Part shown: piece after piece, positions 26,398 to 34,240 of the stretch
How positions within the stretch are numbered: the first letter of the stretch is position 1
Layout of the letters: every line of letters starts with the position of its first letter
Assembly (NCBI GenBank): GCA_024510845.1
Contig: JANEMA010000017.1
Span: forward strand, 1-34,240
DNA: 34,240 nt
Source: Gammaproteobacteria bacterium
GTDB lineage: Bacteria > Pseudomonadota > Gammaproteobacteria > Chromatiales > Chromatiaceae
Reading direction: 5' to 3'
The notes under the pieces: generated by a model
What the model saw: only the letters and a program-made list of their open reading frames with translations
Told to the model about the DNA's origin: nothing
Database searches by the model: none
Position numbers and translations under genes: made by a program

Positions 26398-26533
26398 GGG
26401 TTCTCCTGGACCTGCTAGCTCGAATATTTTACCGGCCGAACAACGCTCGAAGCCCAAGAGGCTGAATGATTGAGCAAAAATGGAAAAAAGGACGCCAATC
26501 GTCGATTACAGCTTGTACCCCGCGTTGTTCTAT

Positions 26534-26650
26534 CCCGATTCCGGCGGTTTCTCGCTCGCTGTGGCTTGGTTTTCACTCAAGCGATAGCACGGCTATCGCT
26601 TTCGCTCCAAACCGGCGCCACAGCGGCTGCGAATTCCGCCGGCTCTCGGG
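26534..26650. repeat. Long interrupted hairpin (nested inverted repeats)
   Basis: A set of nested complementary arms surrounds a perfect 10-bp stem: AAGCGATAGC (26579-26588), loop ACG, GCTATCGCTT (26592-26601). Outward pairs are GGTTT (26568-26572) with AAACC (26609-26613), CGCTGTGGC (26557-26565) with GCCACAGCG (26617-26625), CCGGCGG (26541-26547) with CCGCCGG (26636-26642), and CCCGA (26534-26538) with TCGGG (26646-26650). Together they form a roughly 117-base imperfect hairpin in the gap between the 3' end of thrC and the 5' end of the MFS gene. It may be a palindromic intergenic element (REP/MITE-like), a structured RNA, or the thrC terminator. No T-run follows. Confidence 0.75.
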
Positions 26651-26723
26651 ATGCCGGTGAAACATCCGGGCTGGGGCAGACCGGCAGAGGACGGGGATCT
26701 TTTCCCCTCGCTTCCATGGAACT

Positions 26724-28196
26724 TCACAGGAAGGCGAGGATTTCGCTCTCGATGTCCGCCTTGTCGATGACCGTTGGCTGGGCGATGGGGCGCTCGGACA
26801 GCGCGGCGATCATCGGCGGGATGGGCAGGCTGGTCTTCTCCGAGATTGCCTTCAGGGCGTCGATGTCGTGCGCGCCAGTCTTCCCGGTGAGGGCCTGGGC
26901 GATGGTCGGCGAGAACTTGGTCCATTCCGCGGTGGAATAGACGATGTCGGGCAATGCCTGGTCGCGGCCGTTGCGGTGCGCCTTCAGGCAGGTGGCGGTA
27001 TGCGGGTCTATCAGATAGCCGTGCTCCTCGAAGGTTTCGCGGATGGCTGATACCACTTCTTCGTCGTTGGCCTGGTCGGCGGCGAAGATGGTCTGCAGGT
27101 GCGCGGTCTCTTCTTCACTCAATTGGTAGAAACCCTCAGTGTCCAGTGCCTGCATCAGCTCGCGGGTGCGTTGTGCTCCGAACAGGTCGAACAGTATACG
27201 TTCGACGTTGGATGACTTGAGGATGTTCATGGCCGGCGAGCTGGTGGCGATCACGTCACGGCCGCGCAGGTCGTAGCTGCCGGTGTCGATCCAGTCGGTG
27301 AGTACACTGTTGGCATTCGAAGAGATCAGGATCTTTTCCACCGGCAGCCCCATCTTCATGGCGTAGTAGCCACCCAGGGCATTGCCGAAGTTGCCGCTTG
27401 GCACGTTGAGATACACCTTGTCACCGATGGTGATGCACCCCTGGCGCACCAGTTCCAGGTAGCTGTGGAGATGGTAGATCTGCTGGAAGACAATGCGACC
27501 GAAGTTGACCGAGTTGGCCGCTGACAGACGGGTGTCGCGCTTGGCCAGGGCCTGCTGGAAGCGCGTCGAGGAGAGCAGGGACTTGAGGGCTGTTTGCGCA
27601 TCGTCGAAGTCGCCATGGATACCGATGACCTTCAGGTTGGTGGCATCCTCGGTGACCATCTGCAGACGTTGCACGTCCGAGGTGCCGCCGTCGGGATAGA
27701 GGCAGGCAACCTTGACATTAGCCTGGTTCTTGAAGGTCTCCAGCGTGGCTGGACCGGTGTCGCCGCTGGTAGCTGCCAGGATCAGGTAGTGCTCACCACG
27801 CGCCTGTGCCAGCCGCGAGAGCACCACGCCGAAGGGTTGCAGGGCCATGTCCTTGAAGGCACGGGTGGGGCCGTGATACAGCTCGGCGACGAACAGCTGG
27901 TCGTCCACTCTCACCACAGGCACCGGTTGCCCCGGGTCGTCGAAGCCGTTGTAGCGGGTCAGTGCCTCGTCGATCACCGCCGACTCGATGTCGATGGCAT
28001 AGGCCTTGAGCACGGCGCGAGCCAGTGTCTCGTAGTCGCTGTTTCGGTGGGCCTCGAGAAAGGGCAGGCCCAGCGAGGGCAGGCGTTCAGGCACGTAGAG
28101 CCCGCCGAAAGAGGCCATGGGTTCCAGCATGGCCTGCGAAAAGCTCACGGATGCGGGTCGGTGGCCGTCGTTGCCTCGGGTTTCGATGAACTGCAT
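26724..28196 (-). CDS. thrC: Threonine synthase
   Basis: This PLP enzyme converts O-phosphohomoserine to threonine. The ATG at 28196 gives 490 residues and the typical start MQFIETRGNDG, with the family's N-terminal GGLYVPERLPSL. The PLP lysine is Lys115 in HGPTRAFKDMALQPFG. LAATSGDTGPATLETFKNQ, CLYPDGGTSDVQRLQM, SVNFGRIVFQQIYH and VPSGNFGNALGGYYA are clear. A modest GGGGA lies upstream of the start. It is longer than E. coli ThrC (428), as in many proteobacteria of the long type. It stands alone, with no thrA, thrB or hom gene here. Confidence 0.96.
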   Translation of the reverse strand: MQFIETRGNDGHRPASVSFSQAMLEPMASFGGLYVPERLPSLGLPFLEAHRNSDYETLARAVLKAYAIDIESAVIDEALTRYNGFDDPGQPVPVVRVDDQLFVAELYHGPTRAFKDMALQPFGVVLSRLAQARGEHYLILAATSGDTGPATLETFKNQANVKVACLYPDGGTSDVQRLQMVTEDATNLKVIGIHGDFDDAQTALKSLLSSTRFQQALAKRDTRLSAANSVNFGRIVFQQIYHLHSYLELVRQGCITIGDKVYLNVPSGNFGNALGGYYAMKMGLPVEKILISSNANSVLTDWIDTGSYDLRGRDVIATSSPAMNILKSSNVERILFDLFGAQRTRELMQALDTEGFYQLSEEETAHLQTIFAADQANDEEVVSAIRETFEEHGYLIDPHTATCLKAHRNGRDQALPDIVYSTAEWTKFSPTIAQALTGKTGAHDIDALKAISEKTSLPIPPMIAALSERPIAQPTVIDKADIESEILAFL

Positions 28197-28336
28197 GGGT
28201 GGTCCCCGTGGGTGTGAATGGCGCGGATTATACCGCTGGACCGGGGCTTTGCATTGTTTCACGCGACGATGGACAATGCGGCCGGGGGGTGACCAGGCCG
28301 GAACTTCCATCGTCCTTGCGAGGGGTGAGCACGTCG

Positions 28337-30319
28337 ATGTCAGCGCAGTCCGACCCCGTAAATTCCCGTTCCTGGCCGATCGATCGCAAGCAGGTGATCG
28401 CTGCCCTCGTGTTTCTGCTCTCTGCCTTCGGTCTGGTGCCGTTCGTGCCCAGTGTGGAGATTGCCTGGGTCAGTGCCATCCTGCTGTTCACCATCTACCT
28501 CTTCGCCTTCGAGGTGGTGAGTGTGGATGTGGCTGCGGTGCTGGTGATGGTGTTGCTGGGGCTGACCTCGCTGACCGCGCCCTTCATGGGCTTGAGCGAA
28601 GGGCTGGTGGACAACAGGCATTTGTTCGACGGTTTCGCCTCGAACGCGGTGATCTCCATCATCGCGGTGATGATCATCGGTGCGGGTCTGGACAAGACCG
28701 GGGTGATGACCAAGATGGCCGCCTTGATCCTGCGTATCGGCGGCAAGACCGAGGCACGCATCATTCCCGTCATCTCGGGCACCGTGGCCTTCATCTCCTC
28801 GTTCATGCAGAACGTGGGGGCGGCGGCGCTGTTTCTGCCGGTGGTTTCGCGCATCTCGGCGCGTTCCGGCCTGCCCATGTCGCGCCTGCTGATGCCCATG
28901 GGCTTCTGTGCCATTCTCGGCGGCACCGTGAGTATGGTCGGCTCCAGCCCGCTGATCCTGCTCAACGACCTGATCCTCACCTCCAACCAGGCTCTGCCAC
29001 CGGATCGGCAGATGCAGGCCTGGGGCCTGTTCTCGGTGACGCCGGTCGGCGTGGCCCTGGTGCTGACGGGCATCGTGTACTTCGTGATTGCCGGACGCTA
29101 CGTGCTGCCGGTGACCGAGAGTGAGTCGAGCGCCACCGGCTCGGATACCCTGGGCTATTTTCATGATATCCATGGGCTGGACTGCACTCTCTCCGAGGTG
29201 GTGGTGCCCGACGACAGTCCGCTGGCCGGCAAGCAGATAGACGACATCGAGACCGACTACCGGGTGCGCGTCATTGCCCACAAGCGTCCGGGCGGTGAGG
29301 TGAACTTCGGTCCCGGCACCCTGGCGCGCGATACCGAGATCATTGCCGGGATGGTGTTGGGTATCGTTGCCGATCCTGTAGATCTGGACCACTTCGTCGA
29401 CAAATACGGTCTGGAGCAGCGCGACCGCCTGCGTACCTTCGCCGAGACCCTGTCGCCACGCAAGTCGGGTATTGCCGAGGTGCTCATCCCACCCGGATCG
29501 AACCTGATCGGCAAGAGTGCGCGTGATGTCTGGATGCGCAAGACCTGTGGTCTGGCCATGCTCGGTCTGCACCGTAACGGCAAGACTCTGCGCGAGGGTG
29601 ACGATATCCGCAACATGCCCTTCCATGCCGGCGACATCCTGGTGGTCCATACGCATTGGAACGCACTCGAACGTATCGAGAAGGACCGCAATTTCCTGGT
29701 GGTGACGACCGAGTATCCGCGTGAGGAAAAGCTGCGCCCACACAAGGTATGCTGGGCAGCACTGTTCTTCTTCATGGCGCTGAGTATGGTCCTGTTCACC
29801 GATATTCGCCTGTCGGTGGCGCTGCTCACCGGGGCGGTGGGCATGGTGCTCTCGGGTGTGCTCAAGATCGACGAGGCTTACCAGGCGGTGAGCTGGAAGA
29901 CAGTGTTCCTGCTTGCCTCGCTGATTCCACTGGGCCTGGCGGTGGAGACCTCGGGCACCGCGCGCTGGATCGCCCAGGAGGTCGTCGGCCTGGTTGGTGA
30001 CGCCGAACCCTGGGTGATCCAGACGGCCATCGCCGCGCTGGCCACTTTCTTCACTTTGGTGATGTCCAATATTGGTGCCACCGTGCTGCTGGTGCCGCTG
30101 GCGGTCAATATCGCCGTCCAGGTAGATGCCGATCCGGCGGTCTATGCGCTTACCGTGGCGATTGCCACTTCCAACTCCTTCCTGATTCCCACCCACCAGG
30201 TCAATGCGCTCATCATGGAGCCAGCCGGCTACCGTGTGCCCGACTTCATGCGTGCCGGCGGTATCATGACTGTGTTGTTCCTGGTCGTGATGATGGGGAT
30301 GATGAATCTGGTGTTCTGA
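28337..30319 (+). CDS. SLC13/DASS-type anion permease with internal TrkA-C (RCK_C) domains
   Basis: A 660-residue membrane protein (ATG at 28337; an in-frame GTG at 28325 is possible). Hydrophobic helices occupy residues 18-270 and 470-660. The first half has SSFMQNVGAAALFLPVV and GGTVSMVGSSPLILLNDL, the second VMSNIGATVLLVPLAV and ATSNSFLIPTHQVNALI, the paired SNT/GSSP-like hairpin signatures of the divalent-anion transporter superfamily. Between them lies a soluble part (about residues 275-460) with two TrkA-C-like units, seen as LSEVVVPDDSPLAGKQIDDI and IAEVLIPPGSNLIGKSARDV. Related proteins transport sulfate, di- or tricarboxylates, silicate or phosphate. In a thiosulfate oxidiser, sulfate handling is an attractive guess but not shown. 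Confidence 0.87.
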   Translation: MSAQSDPVNSRSWPIDRKQVIAALVFLLSAFGLVPFVPSVEIAWVSAILLFTIYLFAFEVVSVDVAAVLVMVLLGLTSLTAPFMGLSEGLVDNRHLFDGFASNAVISIIAVMIIGAGLDKTGVMTKMAALILRIGGKTEARIIPVISGTVAFISSFMQNVGAAALFLPVVSRISARSGLPMSRLLMPMGFCAILGGTVSMVGSSPLILLNDLILTSNQALPPDRQMQAWGLFSVTPVGVALVLTGIVYFVIAGRYVLPVTESESSATGSDTLGYFHDIHGLDCTLSEVVVPDDSPLAGKQIDDIETDYRVRVIAHKRPGGEVNFGPGTLARDTEIIAGMVLGIVADPVDLDHFVDKYGLEQRDRLRTFAETLSPRKSGIAEVLIPPGSNLIGKSARDVWMRKTCGLAMLGLHRNGKTLREGDDIRNMPFHAGDILVVHTHWNALERIEKDRNFLVVTTEYPREEKLRPHKVCWAALFFFMALSMVLFTDIRLSVALLTGAVGMVLSGVLKIDEAYQAVSWKTVFLLASLIPLGLAVETSGTARWIAQEVVGLVGDAEPWVIQTAIAALATFFTLVMSNIGATVLLVPLAVNIAVQVDADPAVYALTVAIATSNSFLIPTHQVNALIMEPAGYRVPDFMRAGGIMTVLFLVVMMGMMNLVF

Positions 30320-30734
30320 TCGATGTGTGAGCAATGAGGGCAGGTCTTTCCAAGGTCAGCACCTGGCACAGTTCCTCTTCATCGCCACGGCCTGGGGCTG
30401 TCCGGTTACCTGCTGACCGGGGCGGGCCGCCGGGTGCTCACTCTGTAGCGTGTCCACACACTGGCGTTGGGTAACCCTGTTCTGGCAACGAGTTGTATGG
30501 CGATGCTCCGGTGCGACAGGTTGCTGCACGCGCAGGCACTGACTTTCGGGCGCTCCTCGAATGAGGAAAGGTTGGTGATCGAGAGCCTTGCGCTTTTTCG
30601 ATGGTTCGCACCGAGGGCGTCGTTTTCGTGGGCAGGAAGCCTGTCCGCGGGTCGAACAGGGGGGTGGCTTGGCGCCTGTGCGTCGGTGCCGGATAATACC
30701 GGTCTTCGCACCATGGTCCGCCCGGGAGGGCACA
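30320..30734. other. Intergenic stretch with no recognisable gene
   Basis: About 415 bases between the permease and the P-loop gene. Open frames on both strands lack ribosome binding sites and family resemblance. A GC-rich palindromic-looking patch around 30400-30440 may be a terminator region for the permease, but no T-run follows. Confidence 0.4.
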
Positions 30735-31583
30735 GTGAAGTTCGACGTCGAGACATTTCGCCGCTGGGATCGTAAGAAGGTCACGCTGTTGGGCATGTCG
30801 GGAGTGGGAAAAACGCACATTTCGAGCATGTTGCGCGCGCATGACTGGTTCCACTATTCGGGTGACTACCGCATCGGTACCCGTTACCTGGACGAGCCGA
30901 TTCTGGATATGATCAAGGCGCGCGCGATGGCGGTTCCTTTCCTCTGTGACCTGCTGCGCCGTGACTGGATCTACATCCGCAACAACATCAAGGTCTCCGA
31001 CCTGGGGCCGGTGCTGTCCTTTGTCGGCAAGCTGGGCGATCCCGATCGGGGCGGGTTGGAGCTAGAGACCTTTCGTTGCCACCAAGCACTGTATCGCGAG
31101 GCGGAGATCGCGGCCATGCATGACGTGCCCGATTTCATCCGCAAGGCCCAGGAGATTTACGGCTACCGGCATTTCGTCAACGATGTCGGTGGTTCGCTGT
31201 GCGAGCTGGATGAGCCGGGCATCATCGAGTTGCTCGAGGAGCACACCCTGATCCTCTACATCAAGGTGACCGATGCGGAGGAAGAGCAGAAGCTGATCCG
31301 GCGTGCGCAGAGTGATCCCAAGCCACTCTACTATCGCCCCGATTGTCTGGAGGAACAGCTGGCCATCTACCTGCGTGAGCATGGTCTGAGTTATGCGGCC
31401 GAGATGGATCCTGACGATTTCACTCGCTGGGTCTTTCCCCGCCTGTTCCGTTCGCGCATCCCGCGCTACGAGGCCATTGCGAGACGGGGTTACACCGTCA
31501 CCTCTCAGGAGGTATCGGTGGTACGTGACGAGCAGGATTTTCTGGCCCTGATCGAACAGGCCGTCGCACGCGAAACGGAGTAA
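30735..31583 (+). CDS. P-loop NTPase/kinase-like protein linked to metA
   Basis: A GTG at 30735 with GGGAGGG (30724-30730) just upstream opens a 282-residue protein. The Walker A loop is LLGMSGVGKTHISSML (Gly20-Thr27). Asp-rich segments such as YSGDYRIGTRYLDEP and HFVNDVGGSLCELDEPG could supply a Walker B/Mg site, and TLILYIKVTDAEEEQKLIRR resembles the switch region of nucleoside or shikimate-kinase-like P-loop proteins. No LID motif for a particular kinase is recognised. The stop is seven bases before the MetA-family gene, so the two are one operon; a role in methionine metabolism is inference. No specific substrate is assigned. Confidence 0.8.
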   Translation: MKFDVETFRRWDRKKVTLLGMSGVGKTHISSMLRAHDWFHYSGDYRIGTRYLDEPILDMIKARAMAVPFLCDLLRRDWIYIRNNIKVSDLGPVLSFVGKLGDPDRGGLELETFRCHQALYREAEIAAMHDVPDFIRKAQEIYGYRHFVNDVGGSLCELDEPGIIELLEEHTLILYIKVTDAEEEQKLIRRAQSDPKPLYYRPDCLEEQLAIYLREHGLSYAAEMDPDDFTRWVFPRLFRSRIPRYEAIARRGYTVTSQEVSVVRDEQDFLALIEQAVARETE

Positions 31584-31590
31584 AGCCGCC

Positions 31591-32685
31591 ATGCCGATCG
31601 TCGCCCACAATGACCTGCCGTCCTTCGATCGTATGCACAAGGAGGGGGTGAGCGTGCTTTCGCCCGAGCGGGCGAGGAACCAGGATATCCGCGAGCTGCA
31701 TATCGGGCTGCTCAACATGATGCCCGATGCGGCCTTGGCGGCGACCGAGCGGCAGTTCTTTCGTCTGGTGGGCGAGAGTAATCCCATCGCTCAGTTCTAC
31801 GTGCACCCTTTCACGCTGTCGGAACTGCCTCGCAGCGAGAAGGCACAGGCCTATATCGATGCTTGGTACGAGCCTTTCGACAAGATTCGCGAGGAGGGAC
31901 TGGACGCACTGATCATCACCGGTGCCAACGTGGTCGGCCCCGAACTGTCTACCCAACCGTTCTGGGAGCCGCTGATCCGAGTCATCGACTGGGCCTGGGA
32001 GAACGTCACCACCACCCTGTGTTCCTGCCTGGCGACCCACGCGGTACTGGAGTTCCGCTACGGTCGGAAGCGGCGTCTGCAGCCGCGCAAGATCTGGGGG
32101 GTGTTCCCGCATCGGGTGATGGACAAGGCGCACCCCCTGGTGGCCGATGTGAACACCCGCTTCGATGTGCCGCATTCGCGCTGGAACGCGGTAGAGCGCG
32201 ACCAGTTCGATGCCGCCGGCCTGCGTGTGTTGGTCGAGAGCGAACAGGTGGGTGTGCATCTGGCGACCAGCGCCGATGGTTTGCGCTTCGTATTCTTCCA
32301 GGGGCACCCGGAGTACGACACCATCTCGCTGCTCAAGGAGCTGAAGCGTGAGGTCCTGCGTTATGCAGCAGGCGAGATCGACGCCTTCCCGCCATTCCCC
32401 GAGAACTACCTGGGCGAGCGCGAGCAGGCACTGGTGCGCGAGTACTGCTGGTGCCTGGACCAGGCGCTGAAGGCCGGCGGGCCGTTGCCGGAGTTTCCCG
32501 AGTCTCTGCTGGTGCCGCGCCTGGACAATACCTGGCACGATACTGCCGAGGCGGTGGTGGGGAACTGGATGGGCCTGATGTACCAGGTGACCCACCAGAG
32601 CAGGCGGATCCCGTTCATGGAAGGGGTCGATCCCGACAACCCGCTGGGATTGTGGAGCCGGGTGGCGCTCAGTGCGCCTTCTTGA
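31591..32685 (+). CDS. metA: MetA-family homoserine O-acyltransferase
   Basis: A 364-residue member of the MetA family, which activates homoserine by transferring a succinyl or acetyl group for methionine synthesis. Family features are LHIGLLNMMPDAALAATERQF near the N-terminus, the catalytic cysteine as Cys146 in TLCSCLATHAVLEFRYG, the IWGVFPHRV segment, and the His239/Glu241 pair in FFQGHPEYDTISLLKEL. At the acyl-specificity loop the sequence is TGANVVGPEL (Val115), not the TGAPLG of succinyl-specific E. coli or TGAPVE of acetyl-specific Bacillus enzymes, so the donor cannot be assigned. The C-terminal portion is longer than in E. coli (309 residues). It lies in an operon with the P-loop gene and overlaps the convergent small membrane protein gene by 17 bases. 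Confidence 0.9.
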   Translation: MPIVAHNDLPSFDRMHKEGVSVLSPERARNQDIRELHIGLLNMMPDAALAATERQFFRLVGESNPIAQFYVHPFTLSELPRSEKAQAYIDAWYEPFDKIREEGLDALIITGANVVGPELSTQPFWEPLIRVIDWAWENVTTTLCSCLATHAVLEFRYGRKRRLQPRKIWGVFPHRVMDKAHPLVADVNTRFDVPHSRWNAVERDQFDAAGLRVLVESEQVGVHLATSADGLRFVFFQGHPEYDTISLLKELKREVLRYAAGEIDAFPPFPENYLGEREQALVREYCWCLDQALKAGGPLPEFPESLLVPRLDNTWHDTAEAVVGNWMGLMYQVTHQSRRIPFMEGVDPDNPLGLWSRVALSAPS

Positions 32686-33007
32686 CCTCCTCGAGGGGGT
32701 CGGTTTCGTTGTCGCAGGGCTGGATCCGATGGGCCTTCGGGCTCCACAGGTCGTGGCAGCGGTCGGCCTCCACGCCTTGCAGAGTGGCCAGTGTCCACAC
32801 CGCGGCAATGCCCCACATGACCAGCCCCAGACCCACGGTGTACCAGCTGGTCCCGGGTTCGTTCGTCGGGCCGCCCAGCAGGCCATAGACCACACTGATG
32901 ACACCGAATAACCAGAAGACGGTGATGGGTGCGGCGCAGCTGGTGCCGCAGCCGTAACGGCAGGCGCCAACGGGCGGGATCAAGGTGGCGGTGATGTAGC
33001 TTTTCAT
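32669..33007 (-). CDS. Small two-TM membrane protein with N-terminal cysteine cluster
   Basis: This 112-residue protein starts at the ATG at 33007; a GGAG element is only two bases upstream of the ATG, so initiation may be weak. The N-terminal segment is PPVGACRYGCGTSCAAPI, with four small-residue-spaced cysteines counting the later one. Two transmembrane helices follow: ITVFWLFGVISVVYGLLGG and WYTVGLGLVMWGIAAVWTLA. A hydrophilic tail has ADRCHDLW and an acidic NETDPLEEVKK. No family is recognised. The Cys cluster could bind metal or a heme, or form disulfides. It is convergent with metA and lies 110 bases from suhB on the same strand. Confidence 0.78.
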   Translation of the reverse strand: MKSYITATLIPPVGACRYGCGTSCAAPITVFWLFGVISVVYGLLGGPTNEPGTSWYTVGLGLVMWGIAAVWTLATLQGVEADRCHDLWSPKAHRIQPCDNETDPLEEVKKAH

Positions 33008-33117
33008 TTCTCCGGACTTTCCTCGACTGTTGGTTGTTGGAGTCGATGTAAGCACAGTCTCCCCGCAGACGACAACGGGGGAAAACCCTAGTCTTGACAT
33101 CGGCGTGTCCGGACGGA

Positions 33118-33915
33118 TTAAGCGCGCAAGGCCTCCGGCACGTGGGAGGCGAGTCGCTTCACCATGGTTTGGTGAACCTTGGGATTGCCGGCAATCACGT
33201 TGCCGTTCTCCAGATGGCGGTCTCTGCCACGAATGTCGGTGACCACGCCGCCGGCCTCGTGCACCAGCAGCACGCCGGCGGCGAAATCCCATACCGACAA
33301 TCCCAGTTCCCAGAAACCGTCGAGGCGGCCAGCCGCCACGTAGGCGAAGTCGAGAGCAGCCGAACCGGGTCGGCGGATACCGGCGGTGTCTTTCACCATG
33401 GCGCCGAGCATGGCGAGGTAGTTGGCCAGATAGCGCTGGTCCCGGAAGGGGATGCCGGTGCCGATCAGTGCCCCCTTGAGCGAGCGCCGGTCGCTGACAC
33501 GAAGGCGCCGGTCGTTGAGTTGGGCGCCCTGGCCGCGGCTGGCGGTGAACATTTCGTCGCGCAGCGGATCGTATACCGCCGCGCTGATCAGGTCGCCGCG
33601 GTAGCGCAGGGCGACGGATACGGAGAACTGAGGAAAGCCGTGCAGGTAGTTCGTGGTGCCATCCAGCGGATCGATGAGCCACTGATAGTCGTTGCCTGCA
33701 TGCTCACCGCTCTCCTCGGCAAGGATGGCGTGGTTGGGATAGGCGCGGTGGATCACCTCAATGATCGCGGCTTCGGCGGCATGATCGACCTCCGACACAT
33801 AGTCGTTGGTCTGTTTTTCGCTGATGGTCAGTGTGTCGATGCGGTTGTAATACCGCATCAGGACGCTGCCGGCCTTCCGGGCGGCACGTACGGCGATGTT
33901 GGTTGTGGGATTCAT
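33118..33915 (-). CDS. suhB: Inositol-1-monophosphatase SuhB
   Basis: SuhB dephosphorylates inositol-1-phosphate and, in E. coli, also takes part in rRNA antitermination. The 265-residue protein begins MNPTTNIAVRAARKAGSVLM. The lithium-sensitive phosphatase motifs are LAEESG (Glu67/68), WLIDPLDGTTNYLHGFP (Asp82, Asp85), and VWDFAAGVLLVHEAGG near the C-terminus. Length matches E. coli SuhB (267). The ATG at 33915 is the only sensible start. It is a single gene on the minus strand, following the sugar-transferase remnant. Confidence 0.95.
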   Translation of the reverse strand: MNPTTNIAVRAARKAGSVLMRYYNRIDTLTISEKQTNDYVSEVDHAAEAAIIEVIHRAYPNHAILAEESGEHAGNDYQWLIDPLDGTTNYLHGFPQFSVSVALRYRGDLISAAVYDPLRDEMFTASRGQGAQLNDRRLRVSDRRSLKGALIGTGIPFRDQRYLANYLAMLGAMVKDTAGIRRPGSAALDFAYVAAGRLDGFWELGLSVWDFAAGVLLVHEAGGVVTDIRGRDRHLENGNVIAGNPKVHQTMVKRLASHVPEALRA

Positions 33916-33987
33916 GGCGCGCGAGGATACGGCAAAAGCGGTCGGTGGGCCAGTATCGCCGGTTTCTTGCAGGGGGTAGGGATGGGT

Positions 33988-34240
33988 TCAGCAGGCGTTC
34001 TTGCTGAACAGGGCACAAGGCGGTCTGGGAGATGATTGCCAGGTCCAGGTTGAGTGACCAGCTGTTGATGTATTCGATGTTGTATTCCACTCACTTGGTC
34101 ATCTGCAAAGTTTCGCTGTGGAACCCCTTGACCTGAGTCAGCCCGGTGATGCCGGGACTGGTGCGGCGACGTGCCAGTGAAGGCCGTGTGTGCGTGGCGT
34201 TGCTCAACCACAGTGCTTACCCTGCCGGTCTCTCTTTACT
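33988..34240 (-). pseudogene. Decayed polyprenyl-phosphate glycosylphosphotransferase (WcaJ-type), C-terminal part
   Basis: On the minus strand, reading from the window edge, the translation gives RRRTSPGITGLTQVKGFHSE, then a TGA (34093-34091), then VEYNIEYINSWSLNLDLAII SQT, and after a frame change LFSKNAC and TGA (33990-33988). This follows the C-terminal end of bacterial sugar transferases: RPGITGLAQVNGYRGET, MEKRVEYDLYYIENWSLWLDLKI, and the LFSKNAY end. The TGA stands where an Arg is expected, and a one- or two-base shift precedes the last residues. The gene is therefore non-functional, at least in this part; the remainder lies outside the window. Such enzymes start exopolysaccharide synthesis by loading a sugar phosphate on undecaprenyl phosphate. 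Confidence 0.78.

Noticed and set aside
28340-30334. 664-codon minus-strand frame, His/Gln-rich
   Set aside because: It is the antisense of the SLC13-type permease and has the composition expected of a GC-rich shadow frame.

Overview
This is a GC-rich window (estimated by eye, roughly 60%) from a bacterial chromosome, most likely a sulfur-oxidising gammaproteobacterium related to Chromatiales. The reasons are soxB with a Tat signal, the xerD-dsbC order also found in E. coli, and clearly gammaproteobacterial TrhP, TcdA, ValS, RhlE and SuhB. The genus cannot be read from the sequence. No rRNA, tRNA or CRISPR array was seen.

Layout. 1-610: no recognisable gene. 611-5871: a periplasmic adaptor and a large RND permease whose cytoplasmic tail is lysine/alanine-rich and histone H1-like. 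6393-8627: a compact cluster of unknown function: a proline-rich exported protein, an orphan ParA-type ATPase, two very small ORFs (46 and 25 codons) joined by an ATGA overlap, and a membrane-anchored, methionine-rich helical protein. 8878-9194: a decayed locus where the start of selU (minus strand) runs into the frameshifted C-terminal end of an IS110-family transposase. 9228-13647: tcdA, a methyltransferase, a sulfotransferase-like gene, trhP and a YcgN-family gene. 13648-13995: an AT-rich gap with a cluster of DnaA-box matches. 13996-15760: xerD and dsbC. 16040-18862: valS. 19058-21428: three HupE/UreJ-type membrane proteins. 21609-23519: soxB. 23741-28196: rhlE, an MFS transporter and thrC, with a 117-nt interrupted hairpin before thrC's 3' end. 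28337-30319: an SLC13-type permease with internal TrkA-C-like domains. 30735-32685: a P-loop protein and a MetA-family acyltransferase. 32669-33915: a small Cys-containing membrane protein and suhB. 33988-34240: a decayed sugar-transferase gene running off the end.

How the genes relate. Housekeeping functions dominate: tRNA modification and charging (tcdA, trhP, valS), disulfide isomerisation and chromosome dimer resolution (dsbC, xerD), and threonine and methionine synthesis (thrC, metA-like). Sulfur metabolism is represented by soxB alone; the SLC13 permease and sulfotransferase may be connected but this is inference. The best candidate for an undescribed system is 611-8627, where an RND pump with a DNA-binding-like tail lies beside a ParA-type ATPase without a ParB, small membrane ORFs and a helical membrane protein. 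This suggests, without proving it, a spatially organised envelope system.
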